The notes under the pieces are model-generated. The model was not told where the DNA came from, ran no database searches, and worked only from the letters and a program-made list of their open reading frames with translations. A stretch of 20,953 bases of DNA from assembly GCA_009787135.1 (NCBI GenBank), contig WRGP01000241.1:1-20953 (forward strand), given 5' to 3'. The DNA comes from Bacillota bacterium. GTDB lineage: Bacteria > Bacillota > Clostridia > Christensenellales > Aristaeellaceae. Each line of letters starts with the position of its first letter. Position 1 is the stretch's first letter. The position numbers were made by a program, and so were the translations under genes. Shown in pieces: positions 7,567 through 15,469 of this stretch.

Positions 7567-9003
7567 CTACCCCACAACCTTCGGCTTTCGCGCCGCCAGC
7601 GTCTGGTCCGGCCGCCCGACAGGCGTCGTCAGCGGGAACTCGCCCAGCGCCCCGGGGTTCGCCTCATGAAGCGCCTTCAGTTCCACCATCGCGTCGCAAA
7701 ATGCGTCCAACACCTCGGGCGGTTCCGTTTCCGTAGGCTCCACCATCATCGCCTCACGCACGATCAAAGGGAAGTAGATCGTCGGCGGGTGGATGCCGCG
7801 GTCGATGAGGCCCTTGGCCACATCGTTCGCCGTGAGACCGGGGATGTTCTCCGTGGACAGCACAAACTCGTGCATGCAAGGACGGTCCGCGGCAACCTTG
7901 TATGCCCCGCGCAGCTTATGCATGATATAGTTGGCGTTCAGCACAGCGGCCTCGCTGGCCTCCTTCAGGCCCTCCCCGCCCAGGGAAAGGATATAGGCAT
8001 ACGCCCTGACGCATACGCCAAAGTTGCCATAGAACGATTTTACTTTACCGATGGAAAACGGCCTGTCCGCGTCCAGCGCGTATCCGCCTTCCCGCTTGAC
8101 CACCACCGGCGCCGGGAGGAACTCCGCGAGCCGCGCTTTGCAGCCTACAGGCCCGCTGCCCGGCCCGCCGCCCCCATGCGGTGTGGCAAAGGTTTTATGC
8201 AAATTCAGGTGAACGACGTCAAAGCCCATGTCCCCGGGCCGCGCGATGCCCATAACGGCGTTCAGGTTCGCGCCGTCATAATACACAAACCCGCCGGCGT
8301 TGTGCACGATGTCCGCGATTGTGAGGATGTTCGTCTCAAACAGGCCGAGCGTGTTCGGGTTGGTCAGCATGAGCCCGGCGGTATCCTCGCCGCAAGCGGC
8401 ACGCAACGCGTCAAGATCCACCCCGCCGTCCGCGCCGGAGGGCACTTCCACCACCTCAAACCCCGCCATGGCAGCCGAAGCCGGGTTGGTGCCGTGGGCC
8501 GAGTCCGGCACGAGGATCTTGGTACGCTTTGCAAGCTCGCCGCGTCGCGCATGGTACGCGCGTATGAGCATCAGGCCCGTAAGTTCTCCGTGCGCGCCCG
8601 CGGCGGGCTGCAGGGACACCGCGTCCATGCCCGTAATCTCGCACAGCGCGCGTTCCAGATCATACGTCAGCCGGAGCGCTCCTTGCGCGTCGCGCGCGTC
8701 CGCCAGCGGATGCAGGCCGCCAAACCATGCCGAAACCACCTCGTTCATGCGCGGGTTGTACTTCATCGTGCAGGACCCCAGCGGGTAAAATCCGTTATCC
8801 ACGCCATGGTTGCGGCGCGAAAGACCCGTATAATGCCGCATGACCTCCCGTTCACTCATCTCCGGCAGGGCAGGCGGGGCATCGTCCAGCAGCTCGGCGG
8901 GCAGGAGATTTTCTTTTACCGGCACGTCCAAGGCAGGGATGTCCGCGCCCCGGCGGTCCGGGTGTGATTTTTCAAAGCAGGTCGGCCAAACGCTTCGGCT
9001 CAT
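7567..9003 (-). CDS. gcvPB: Glycine dehydrogenase (decarboxylating) subunit 2
   Basis: This is the C-terminal, PLP-binding half of the glycine cleavage P-protein, split into two genes as in many Gram-positive bacteria and archaea. The 478-aa product has YPLGSCTMKYNPR (about residues 73-85), the substrate-loop region DSAHGTNPASA (167-177), YYDGANLNA (241-249) and the PLP lysine in HLNLHKTFATPHGGGGPG (K270). Length is normal for the subunit. I chose ATG 9001-9003, overlapping the gcvPA stop as ATGA, because AAGGAGG lies 7 nt upstream; an ATG two codons earlier would be only 1 nt from it. It pairs with GcvPA, decarboxylates glycine and passes the aminomethyl group to GcvH. It is the last gene of the gcv operon. 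Confidence 0.97.
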   Translation of the reverse strand: MSRSVWPTCFEKSHPDRRGADIPALDVPVKENLLPAELLDDAPPALPEMSEREVMRHYTGLSRRNHGVDNGFYPLGSCTMKYNPRMNEVVSAWFGGLHPLADARDAQGALRLTYDLERALCEITGMDAVSLQPAAGAHGELTGLMLIRAYHARRGELAKRTKILVPDSAHGTNPASAAMAGFEVVEVPSGADGGVDLDALRAACGEDTAGLMLTNPNTLGLFETNILTIADIVHNAGGFVYYDGANLNAVMGIARPGDMGFDVVHLNLHKTFATPHGGGGPGSGPVGCKARLAEFLPAPVVVKREGGYALDADRPFSIGKVKSFYGNFGVCVRAYAYILSLGGEGLKEASEAAVLNANYIMHKLRGAYKVAADRPCMHEFVLSTENIPGLTANDVAKGLIDRGIHPPTIYFPLIVREAMMVEPTETEPPEVLDAFCDAMVELKALHEANPGALGEFPLTTPVGRPDQTLAARKPKVVG

Positions 9004-10319
9004 GCGCATACCTCCTTCAGCGCATCCACGAGCGCGTCGATTTCCTGCCGGGTGTTCATTTCTGTAACGCAGTACAAAACGCGGCGGTCGTCCAACGACA
9101 GGCCGCCGACAATGCCCTTGCCCCGAAGCGCCTCGTCAATCGTACCAGACGAAATATCGCTCTCCACCACAAACTCCATGAAAAACGGCGCGCCATAGGA
9201 AAGCTTCATGCCAGGGAGGGCTGCGATTCTCTCCGCCGCGTAGTGCGCCTTTTGCAGGCAGCTCTCCGCCACCTCGCGAAGACCCCGCGGCCCCATGGCC
9301 GTCATGTAAATGCCCGCCATAACAGCGCACAGCGATTGGTTGGAGCAAATGTTGCTCGTCGCCTTTTCACGGCGGATATGCTGCTCGCGCGCCTGCAGCG
9401 TCAGCACATACGCCCGGTTCCCGTCCGCGTCCGCCGTCTCCCCGACGACGCGGCCCGGGAGGCTGCGCAGCAACCGCTGCTTGGTCGCCATAAACCCCAC
9501 ATAGGGACCGCCCCACGAGAGCGGGATGCCCAGCGGCTGGCCGTCTCCCACGGCGATATCCGCGCCAAGGCCGCCCGGCTTTTTCAAAAGGCCAAGCGAG
9601 ATGGGCTCCGCATACGCCACCATCAGCCCGCGGCACGCATGCACCGCGTCCGAAAGGCTCGCGATATCCTCAATCAACCCATAGCAATTGGGGGAAGCCG
9701 CGATGAGCCCGGCCGCGCCTTCCGCGTTTGCCTTTACGGCCGCCAGGTCGGTAAGGCCCTCCGCAAGCGGGACCTCCACAAGCTCCATCCCGGCGCAGGG
9801 CGCGTAGGTGCGCAAAACCGCCAGCACATCGGGCAGCAAACCCCGGGACACGAGCAGCTTTTGCCGGCGCGTGCTGTCCCGGCACATGAGCATGGCCTCC
9901 GCCGCAGCCGTCGCACCATCGTATACGGAAGCGTTGGACGCGTCCATGCCCGTCAGCCTGGCGATGAGCGACTGGTATTCAAAAATCGCCTGCAACATGC
10001 CCTGGCTCATTTCAAACTGATAGGGGGTATAGGCCGTCAGAAATTCCCCAAGGCTTGCAAGCGCCGGGATGATCGCCGGGATGAAATGCCGATACGCGCC
10101 CGCGCCCCGGAATATGGGCCTGTCCGTCACATTCTCGTCCGCATAGCCTTTGAGGGCGGCAAGCACCTCCTTTTCCGAAAGTCCCCCCGGCAGATCCAGC
10201 GGATGGCGCAAACGCACGCCCTCTGGAATGTCGCGCAAAAGCTCTTCCATAGACGTAAGGCCCATGGACGCAAGCATGCGCGCCCGCTCCTCTCGGGTGG
10301 CGGGCACATAGCTTCTCAT
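9000..10319 (-). CDS. gcvPA: Glycine dehydrogenase (decarboxylating) subunit 1
   Basis: The 439-aa product is the N-terminal half of the P-protein. It shows SMEELLRDIPEGVR (about residues 22-35), FRGAGAYRHFIPAI, the YTPYQFEMSQGMLQ stretch, MDASNASVYDGATAAAEA, then SWGGPYVGFMA and REQHIRREKATSNICSNQ. All are typical of GcvPA. It lacks the catalytic PLP lysine, which sits in GcvPB, so the two must form a heteromer. Its start overlaps the gcvH stop by 4 nt (ATGA) and its own stop overlaps the gcvPB start the same way, which should fix subunit stoichiometry by translational coupling. Confidence 0.97.
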   Translation of the reverse strand: MRSYVPATREERARMLASMGLTSMEELLRDIPEGVRLRHPLDLPGGLSEKEVLAALKGYADENVTDRPIFRGAGAYRHFIPAIIPALASLGEFLTAYTPYQFEMSQGMLQAIFEYQSLIARLTGMDASNASVYDGATAAAEAMLMCRDSTRRQKLLVSRGLLPDVLAVLRTYAPCAGMELVEVPLAEGLTDLAAVKANAEGAAGLIAASPNCYGLIEDIASLSDAVHACRGLMVAYAEPISLGLLKKPGGLGADIAVGDGQPLGIPLSWGGPYVGFMATKQRLLRSLPGRVVGETADADGNRAYVLTLQAREQHIRREKATSNICSNQSLCAVMAGIYMTAMGPRGLREVAESCLQKAHYAAERIAALPGMKLSYGAPFFMEFVVESDISSGTIDEALRGKGIVGGLSLDDRRVLYCVTEMNTRQEIDALVDALKEVCA

Positions 10320-10702
10320 GCCTTTTCTTCCTCCACTTTGACCAGGGCCGCATAGGCATCCTGATTCAGAAGTGTTTCTTCATTTAACGTCGTCACGCGG
10401 ACGCGGGCGATCCACGCTCCCCATGGGTCGCTGTTGAGCTTCTCGGGCGCGTCCTCCAGCGCCGTATTCGATTCCACAACCTCGCCGGCCGGCACGGAAA
10501 GCACGTCCGAGGCCGCCTTGACCGACTCGACCACCGCCAGCCGTCCACCCGCTTCCACGGAATCGCCTGGCTGCGGAAGCTCTACAAACACAATATCGCC
10601 CAGCATGTGCTGCGCGAAATCGGTGAGGCCGACGGTCGCCATATCGCCATCAATCATCACCCACTCGTGATCCTTGGTGTATTTGCGGTCGTTTGGAATC
10701 AT
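10316..10702 (-). CDS. gcvH: Glycine cleavage system H protein
   Basis: The 128-aa lipoyl carrier protein starts with RKYTKDHEWV. It has VGLTDFAQHMLGDIVFVELP (residues 24-43) and the lipoylation motif VESVKAASDV with Lys62 as the modified residue, then EVVESN and the conserved NSDPWGAWI near the C-terminus. It shuttles the aminomethyl group among P, T and L proteins. The length is normal. It starts 26 nt after the gcvT stop and its own stop overlaps gcvPA by 4 nt. No lipoate ligase or lipoamide dehydrogenase (L protein) is in the window, so these must be encoded elsewhere. Confidence 0.98.
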   Translation of the reverse strand: MIPNDRKYTKDHEWVMIDGDMATVGLTDFAQHMLGDIVFVELPQPGDSVEAGGRLAVVESVKAASDVLSVPAGEVVESNTALEDAPEKLNSDPWGAWIARVRVTTLNEETLLNQDAYAALVKVEEEKA

Positions 10703-10728
10703 AGGAAATGCCCCCTTTTATAGAAAAG

Positions 10729-11814
10729 TTATTTATGCGCCGTCTTGTAGAACGGAAGCCCCACACGCCCCGCGGCCAACCTGCGCCCGCGCACCTCAAT
10801 GAAAAGCTTGTCCTGTTCCGCCGCCTCATGGGTCACAAGGGCCATGGCCATGTTCTTGCCCAGGGTGGGCGCAAACCCGCCGCTCGTCGTGCGGCCCACG
10901 GCGCGGCCTTCCGCGTCGAGCACGGGACAGTTCTCCCGCGCGACTCCCCTGTCCAGCAGTTCCAGCCCAATCCGGCGGCGTTGCGGCGGGCTTTCCGCAA
11001 GGGCCGCTTTGCCGATAAAGTCCGGCTTATGAAGCTTTACAAACGATTTCAACCCCGCCTCCAGTGGCGTAATATCCCTGTCAAGCTCATGGCCGTAGAG
11101 CGGCATGGACGCCTCAAAGCGCAGCGTGTCCCGGCTGCCCAGCCCGCAGGGCAGCGCGCCCGCCGCCACCAGCGCGTCAAACAGCGCGGGCGCGTCCTTA
11201 GGCTGCAGGTATATTTCAACGCCTGGCTCGCCCGTATACCCGGTGGTGGAAACAAGGCATATGGCCCCGCCGACCTTCATCTTTTCCACAAAGGCATAGG
11301 GCTTGCCGGGCAGCCCGCCTTCCACGCCCACGCGGCTGAGCGCATCGCGAAAGGCCGGGCCCTGCAGGGCCAACTGCGCCACGCCCGCCGAGATATTTTC
11401 CGGCACGGCATCTTTATAGGAAGCCGCATGCTCGCGCATCCACGCGCAGTCCTTCTCGCAGTTGGAAGCGTTCACGATGACGAGGTATTTTGCCTCATCC
11501 AGCTTATAGACAATCAAATCGTCCACCGTTCCCCCATCCGGATAGCACATGGGGGAATAGCGGCAGCGGCCCGTTTCCAGGCTGGTAAAATCGTTCGTGC
11601 AGAGATCATTGAGGAGCGCCGGCGCATCCTTGCCCGTGAGCATGATCTCGCCCATATGGGACACGTCAAAAAGCCCGCAGGCCTCGCGCACCGCCGTGTG
11701 CTCGGCAAGGATGCCCGCGTACTGCACGGGCAGGGCCCACCCGCCAAACGCCACCATCTTTCCGCCGTGCCGCAAGTGGCATTCGTACAAGGGTGTATGC
11801 CTCGCGTCTTGCAT
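10729..11814 (-). CDS. gcvT: Aminomethyltransferase (glycine cleavage T protein)
   Basis: The 361-aa product transfers the methylene group from the H-protein aminomethyl arm to tetrahydrofolate, releasing ammonia. Typical segments are TPLYECHLRHGGKMVAFGGW (residues 7-26), the GLFDVSHMGEI motif, NDLCTNDF, SNCEKDC, TGYTGEPGVEIY and the C-terminal GLGSRDTLRFEASMPLYGHE stretch, which is the GCV_T core. Its length matches bacterial GcvT (about 360). A good Shine-Dalgarno, AAAGGAG (around 11822-11828), precedes the ATG. It is the first gene of the gcv operon, read from a promoter at 11865-11893. Confidence 0.97.
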   Translation of the reverse strand: MQDARHTPLYECHLRHGGKMVAFGGWALPVQYAGILAEHTAVREACGLFDVSHMGEIMLTGKDAPALLNDLCTNDFTSLETGRCRYSPMCYPDGGTVDDLIVYKLDEAKYLVIVNASNCEKDCAWMREHAASYKDAVPENISAGVAQLALQGPAFRDALSRVGVEGGLPGKPYAFVEKMKVGGAICLVSTTGYTGEPGVEIYLQPKDAPALFDALVAAGALPCGLGSRDTLRFEASMPLYGHELDRDITPLEAGLKSFVKLHKPDFIGKAALAESPPQRRRIGLELLDRGVARENCPVLDAEGRAVGRTTSGGFAPTLGKNMAMALVTHEAAEQDKLFIEVRGRRLAAGRVGLPFYKTAHK

Positions 11815-11864
11815 CGTCTTTGCTCCTTTGCGTGACCCGCGCCGCTTTTTGGTTCTTATGATAT

Positions 11865-11893
11865 ATTATACAGGGTTGGGGATGGAAGGGCAA
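11865..11893 (-). promoter_or_regulatory. Sigma-A promoter of the gcv operon
   Basis: On the minus strand a -35 TTGCCC (11893-11888) and a perfect -10 TATAAT (11870-11865) are separated by 17 nt. Transcription would start near 11858, giving a leader of about 44 nt before gcvT. That is too short for a glycine riboswitch aptamer. Confidence 0.8.
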
Positions 11894-11912
11894 TACTTTG
11901 ACGCGTTCCCCT

Positions 11913-12497
11913 TTAGGCTTTATGTTCGCCAAGCAGCCCATATAAGAGCAGCTGGTAAATATGCTTGATTTTTGCAGGCGCGGCATCAAATCCTGTTGTG
12001 CCGCCCATGGCGCCCAAGGCGTCAATAAAATCTAAAATTGTATCCGTCGGTATGGTGCTGTCGATAGCGCCTTCGCGCTTTCCCAACTCGACATAATCGC
12101 TGTAAATTTTTCTTTTGCGGTGATTTATATTTTTGAAGAGCAGCTGAACCAGCACAGGATCGCTTAGCGCTTCTTGCGTAAAATAGTTTGAAATCGCAAT
12201 GGCAAATTCGCCTGTGCAAAGGGAAAGGGCCCTATTGATTTTTTCAGCAAAATCAATATCTTCAGCCAAAATGTCCGCCGCTTTTTGCAGCGTGCCGCCC
12301 ATAACGATCGCGGCGCATTCCGCCACCAACGCTTCCTTGCTTCCAAAATAGTTGTAGAGTGATACTTGAGACACCCGCGCATGCGCGGCTATTTCCTTTA
12401 CGCTGACATCAACAAAGCCCTTTTCTTTGAAAAGAGACAATGCTGAATTGACAAGGACCGCCTTTTTATTGGCCGTTGTGATTTGATACTTATTCAT
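11913..12497 (-). CDS. TetR/AcrR-family transcriptional regulator
   Basis: The 194-aa product has the classic TetR N-terminal DNA-binding domain. NKKAVLVNSALSLFKEKGF leads into DVSVKEIAAHARVSQVSLYNYFGSKEAL, the helix-turn-helix at about residues 33-52. The C-terminal ligand-binding half is unassigned, as usual. I place the start at ATG 12495-12497 because family members begin just ahead of the ITTANKKAVL-type segment; the frame is open another 45 codons, but those overlap the intron-encoded protein remnant. No good Shine-Dalgarno lies in front, so translation may be weak. Its target is unknown: the divergent partner usually found beside tetR is missing, and gcvT follows downstream with its own promoter. 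Confidence 0.85.
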   Translation of the reverse strand: MNKYQITTANKKAVLVNSALSLFKEKGFVDVSVKEIAAHARVSQVSLYNYFGSKEALVAECAAIVMGGTLQKAADILAEDIDFAEKINRALSLCTGEFAIAISNYFTQEALSDPVLVQLLFKNINHRKRKIYSDYVELGKREGAIDSTIPTDTILDFIDALGAMGGTTGFDAAPAKIKHIYQLLLYGLLGEHKA

Positions 12498-12505
12498 GAT
12501 CAACA

Positions 12506-12525
12506 GTCGAGCAGACAGTCTCGAC
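12506..12525. promoter_or_regulatory. Palindrome just upstream of tetR, candidate operator
   Basis: GTCGAG (12506-12511) and CTCGAC (12520-12525) form 6-bp inverted arms around 8 nt, ending 8 nt before the tetR start codon. TetR proteins often bind such palindromes to control their own gene. It could equally be an RNA hairpin in the leader. Confidence 0.35.
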
Positions 12526-12526
12526 A

Positions 12527-13136
12527 CTCCTTTCAAGGTTGCGGCTTCTTCACATAATAGTCCCATATCCGCCGGAACTTGTCCCACTTCATGCCCCGCT
12601 TTTGATGTCCGCGGCTGAGCATTCGGCAGCATGTGTACTCAACATATTTCCAGAAATTCTGTATCATGTGGAAGTTGCCACTTACACCGTAGCAGTTGAA
12701 ATGCCCTGACAGCGATAGCTGAATGAGCTTCATCGTGTCCGCCACGGGCTTTGTTAGCCGTGTGCTCAGCCACGCCTTGACTTCCTGTTTCTTGGCTTTC
12801 AATTTCTTCTTGCCGGTTCGTACGCCTAAGCGATTTTAGATTGGTACCTTATTCCCTTCAGTTCTTGTTCCACTTCTTCGCAACCTCCTGTGCTGCCCGT
12901 GCTTTGCTTCCGGGAATTGCTGATTTGTTACCCCCCTTTGCTCCGTCGGCTTTCGCTTTATCTAACTTACGGGGCTGAATCGCTTCACGCTTTCGCATGG
13001 CGGCTCTCATACTCCCATGCCTACGCTTCAATCCCGCCTCACGGCTTCGACTCCAAGGCTTGGTACCGGCTGCTCGCTACGCTTTGCCGGGCAGGGTCTC
13101 CCACCCTGCTATATCTCACGCACCCAACTGGCGCAC
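12527..13136 (-). mobile_element. Internally deleted group II intron remnant
   Basis: Reading leftwards from 13136 the sequence begins GTGCGCC, the GUGYG 5' end of group II introns. About 250 nt of structured, domain I-like sequence follows, with repeated GCGAAAGC tetraloop-type elements. At roughly 12830 it joins directly to the last part of the intron-encoded maturase. The reverse transcriptase domains (normally over 1 kb) are absent, and no domain V hairpin (GAGC...GUUC type) follows the maturase stop. It cannot encode its own mobility and should not splice. Both ends are estimates. Confidence 0.7.
12533..12827 (-). pseudogene. ltrA: Group II intron maturase/reverse transcriptase, C-terminal fragment only
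   Basis: The readable part holds RTGKKKLKAKKQEVKAWLS, then the GIIM-type core LSLSGHFNCYGVSGNFHMI, then QKRGMKWDKFRRIW. This matches the end of group II intron reverse transcriptases (KKKL-K-KEWL; L-GY-YYGVSDN; R-SFTWEKFN). The RT palm with YADD, which should lie upstream, is gone, and a stop codon sits just upstream of the fragment in frame. An in-frame ATG at 12800-12802 exists but is not a natural start. It overlaps the upstream open frame of tetR. Confidence 0.8.
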
Positions 13137-13200
13137 CCTCCCAAAGATAGTATAACACACGAAACCGGTTTTAAAACGATCAAAAAACATTTCAAAGTTG

Positions 13201-13231
13201 TTGACGGGGGAAGAGAGGGGGGTGTTATAAT
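13201..13231 (+). promoter_or_regulatory. Orphan sigma-A-like promoter pointing at the argF 3' end
   Basis: TTGACG (13201-13206) and a perfect TATAAT (13226-13231) are separated by 19 nt, slightly longer than ideal. No plausible + strand gene follows; the first ATG downstream opens only five codons. It may be a leftover of a lost gene, drive a small RNA, or be chance. Confidence 0.35.
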
Positions 13232-13303
13232 GAGTTTGAAATAGCGCCCGTCTGTATGGAATAAGGCAAGCTGGTTTATACAACAGGGATTCCCCCATGC
13301 ATT

Positions 13304-13334
13304 CAAAAGCGGTTCACCCCAATAGGCAAACCGC
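13304..13334 (-). terminator. Intrinsic terminator of the arg operon
   Basis: On the minus strand GCGGTT (13334-13329) pairs with AACCGC (13314-13309), closing a loop of about 14 nt, followed by TTTTG. It lies about 40 nt past the argF stop. The stem is short, so strength is uncertain. Confidence 0.55.
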
Positions 13335-13374
13335 ATTCGCGCAGGACAGGGGGAAGGGCCCTTGCTTTGCGCCC

Positions 13375-14280
13375 TCACCCCATCAACCGCTTGAGCACCG
13401 CTTTCTGCACATGCAGCCGGTTTTCCGCCTCGTCAAAAATCTCGCCCGCGTGGCTTTCAAACACCTCGGCGGTAATCTCCTCGCCCCTGTGCGCGGGCAG
13501 GCAATGCTGCACCATGCAGCCGGAAGCCGCGCTTGCCAGCAGCGCGTCATTGACCTGATAGCCTTGAAAAGCCTTTTCCCGCGCGGCCTTTTCCGCCTCC
13601 TGGCCCATGGACGCCCACACGTCCGTATAGACCACGTCCGCGTTTGCGGCAGCGTCGGCGGGCACGTCGGTCAGCTTGAACTGATCGCCATACGCCCTGG
13701 CAAAGGAAAGCACCGTCTCGTCCGGTTCATAGCCCTTCGGGCAGGCGATTGATACGCGCATGCCGGTTTTGAGGCCGCCCGCAATGAGGGAGTTGGCCAT
13801 GTTGTTGCCATCTCCGATATAGCAGAAATTCAGGCCCTCCAGCACGCCCTTGTATTCGCGGATGGTCATCAGATCCGCCAGCACCTGGCAGGGATGAGCA
13901 AAGTCCGTCAGCCCGTTGATGACGGGGATGCTGCCGTACTCGGCCAGCGCCTCCACTTCGGCCTGCTTAAACGTGCGGATCATAATGCCGTCCACATAGC
14001 GCGACAGGACGCGCGCGGTGTCCTCCACCGGCTCCCCGCGGCCAATTTGCAAATCGTTCGCGCCGAGGAACAGGGCCGAACCGCCTAGCTGATACATGCC
14101 CACCTCAAACGATACGCGCGTGCGGGTGGACGCCTTTTGAAAGATCATGCCCAGCGTCTTGCCCTTGAGGCACGCGTGCTCAATGCCATGCTTGCGCTCA
14201 TACTTGAGCTGGTCGGCCAGGTTGAGCAGCTCTATGATTTCCTCGCCGGTTACATCCAGCAGCTTCAGCAAATGTTTCAT
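13375..14280 (-). CDS. argF: Ornithine carbamoyltransferase
   Basis: The 301-aa product makes citrulline from ornithine and carbamoyl phosphate. It has the carbamoyl-phosphate loop STRTR (residues 51-55), HPCQ (129-132) and HCLPAHRG (259-266) with the catalytic cysteine. Length and motifs fit the anabolic OTCase. It is the last gene of the arg operon; its ATG overlaps the argD stop by 4 nt (ATGA). Neither argG, argH nor carAB is in the window, so the steps after citrulline are encoded elsewhere. A catabolic role is unlikely in this operon context. Confidence 0.97.
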   Translation of the reverse strand: MKHLLKLLDVTGEEIIELLNLADQLKYERKHGIEHACLKGKTLGMIFQKASTRTRVSFEVGMYQLGGSALFLGANDLQIGRGEPVEDTARVLSRYVDGIMIRTFKQAEVEALAEYGSIPVINGLTDFAHPCQVLADLMTIREYKGVLEGLNFCYIGDGNNMANSLIAGGLKTGMRVSIACPKGYEPDETVLSFARAYGDQFKLTDVPADAAANADVVYTDVWASMGQEAEKAAREKAFQGYQVNDALLASAASGCMVQHCLPAHRGEEITAEVFESHAGEIFDEAENRLHVQKAVLKRLMG

Positions 14281-15458
14281 GCCGCAACCTCCTTCAACGC
14301 TTTTTCGACCCTGTTGAGCGCCTCGTCCAGATCATCCCACGGAATGGTCAGCGGCGGCAGCAGGCGCAGGCGGTCCTTGGCGGTCAGCGTTAACACGCCG
14401 TTTCGGATGCCGGCCAGCACAACGTCCCGCGCGGCCAGGCCGGCAAGCGACGCGCCCAGCATGAACCCGAGCCCGTCCACGGCGGTTACGCGCGGCATCC
14501 TCAGAAGCCTCGCGCGCGCGTGCGCGCCCTTTTTGCCGACCTCCCGCAGGAAGGCGTCATCCAGGCGCGCGAGAACGACCTTCGCGCCCGCGCTTACGGC
14601 GGGGTTGCCGCCAAAGGTGGTGCCATGGTCGCCAGGCCCCAGCACGTCGGCACATTTTTCGCCAAAGAGCACCGCGCCAAAGGGCAGGCCGCCGCCGAGC
14701 CCCTTCGCGCAGGTGACGATATCCGGCTGAATACCGTACTGCTCAAAGGCAAACAGCGTGCCCGCGCGGCCGATGCCGGTCTGAACCTCATCAATAATAA
14801 GAAGGATATCCCTTGCCTGGCAGGCTTCGGCGAGCGCCTTCACATACGCCGCGTCCAGCGGTATTACGCCGCCCTCGCCCTGTACCAGCTCGATCATCAC
14901 CGCGCAGGTGTTTTCATCAAGCATAGCAAGGGTTTTTTCGATATCGCCGGGCGGCGCGTAGGCAAATCCTTCGGTAAAAGGGCCGAACTGATGATGGAAC
15001 GAAGCCTGGCCCGTGGCGGCCAGTGTAGTGACGGTGCGCCCATGAAACGATTGATCCAGCGTTACAATTTTATGGCACGCCGGCCCGTGGCTTTGACGGC
15101 CGTATTTGCGGGCGCACTTGATCGCGCCCTCGTTGCTCTCCGCGCCCGAGTTGCTGAAGAACACCTTGCGCATGCCTGTGCGTGCGCAAAGCGTCTCGGC
15201 CACCTCAACGCAAGGCAGCGTATGGATGAGGTTGGACGTATGCTGCAGCGTATGAAGCTGCGCGGCCACGGCGTCCGCCCACGCCGGGTCGGCATACCCC
15301 AGCGAATTTACCCCGATGCCGCTGGTCAGGTCAATGTACGCCTTGCCGCTCTCATCCCAGCAGCGCGCGTTCTGACCGCGCACAATGGCCACGGGAAAGC
15401 GGGCGTAGGTATTGGCCACATGCCGCGCGTCCCGCGCGTGAATTTCCATAAAATCCAT
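14277..15458 (-). CDS. argD: Acetylornithine aminotransferase
   Basis: The 393-aa class III PLP aminotransferase converts N-acetylglutamate semialdehyde to N-acetylornithine. Visible motifs are YIDLTSGIGVNSLG (41-54), FFSNSGAESNEGAIK (100-114), SFHGRT (137-142), LIIDEVQTGIGR (220-231) and the PLP lysine K252 in CAKGLGGGLPFGA. I chose ATG 15456-15458 because AGGAGG (15465-15470) lies 6 nt before it; the longer frame begins with a TTG inside that Shine-Dalgarno. It begins 11 nt after the argB stop and overlaps argF by 4 nt. Confidence 0.96.
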   Translation of the reverse strand: MDFMEIHARDARHVANTYARFPVAIVRGQNARCWDESGKAYIDLTSGIGVNSLGYADPAWADAVAAQLHTLQHTSNLIHTLPCVEVAETLCARTGMRKVFFSNSGAESNEGAIKCARKYGRQSHGPACHKIVTLDQSFHGRTVTTLAATGQASFHHQFGPFTEGFAYAPPGDIEKTLAMLDENTCAVMIELVQGEGGVIPLDAAYVKALAEACQARDILLIIDEVQTGIGRAGTLFAFEQYGIQPDIVTCAKGLGGGLPFGAVLFGEKCADVLGPGDHGTTFGGNPAVSAGAKVVLARLDDAFLREVGKKGAHARARLLRMPRVTAVDGLGFMLGASLAGLAARDVVLAGIRNGVLTLTAKDRLRLLPPLTIPWDDLDEALNRVEKALKEVAA

Positions 15459-15469
15459 GGTATTCCTCC

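Noticed and set aside
7435..8967. A 510-codon + strand open frame
   Set aside because: It is antisense to gcvPB, very rich in Arg, His and Ala as expected for the mirror of GC-rich coding DNA, and matches no family.
8964..10355. A 463-codon + strand open frame
   Set aside because: It is antisense to gcvPA and has the same Arg/His/Ala-rich composition; the minus-strand gene is certain.
10708..11835. A 375-codon + strand open frame
   Set aside because: It is the antisense shadow of gcvT.
11815..11912. Glycine riboswitch ahead of gcvT
   Set aside because: The leader predicted from the promoter is about 44 nt and shows no aptamer-like paired elements.
12890..13150. An 86-codon + strand frame starting MLPVLCFREL
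   Set aside because: It is the reverse of the group II intron domain I sequence. Such frames recur in genomes because the intron RNA is conserved, not because a protein is made.
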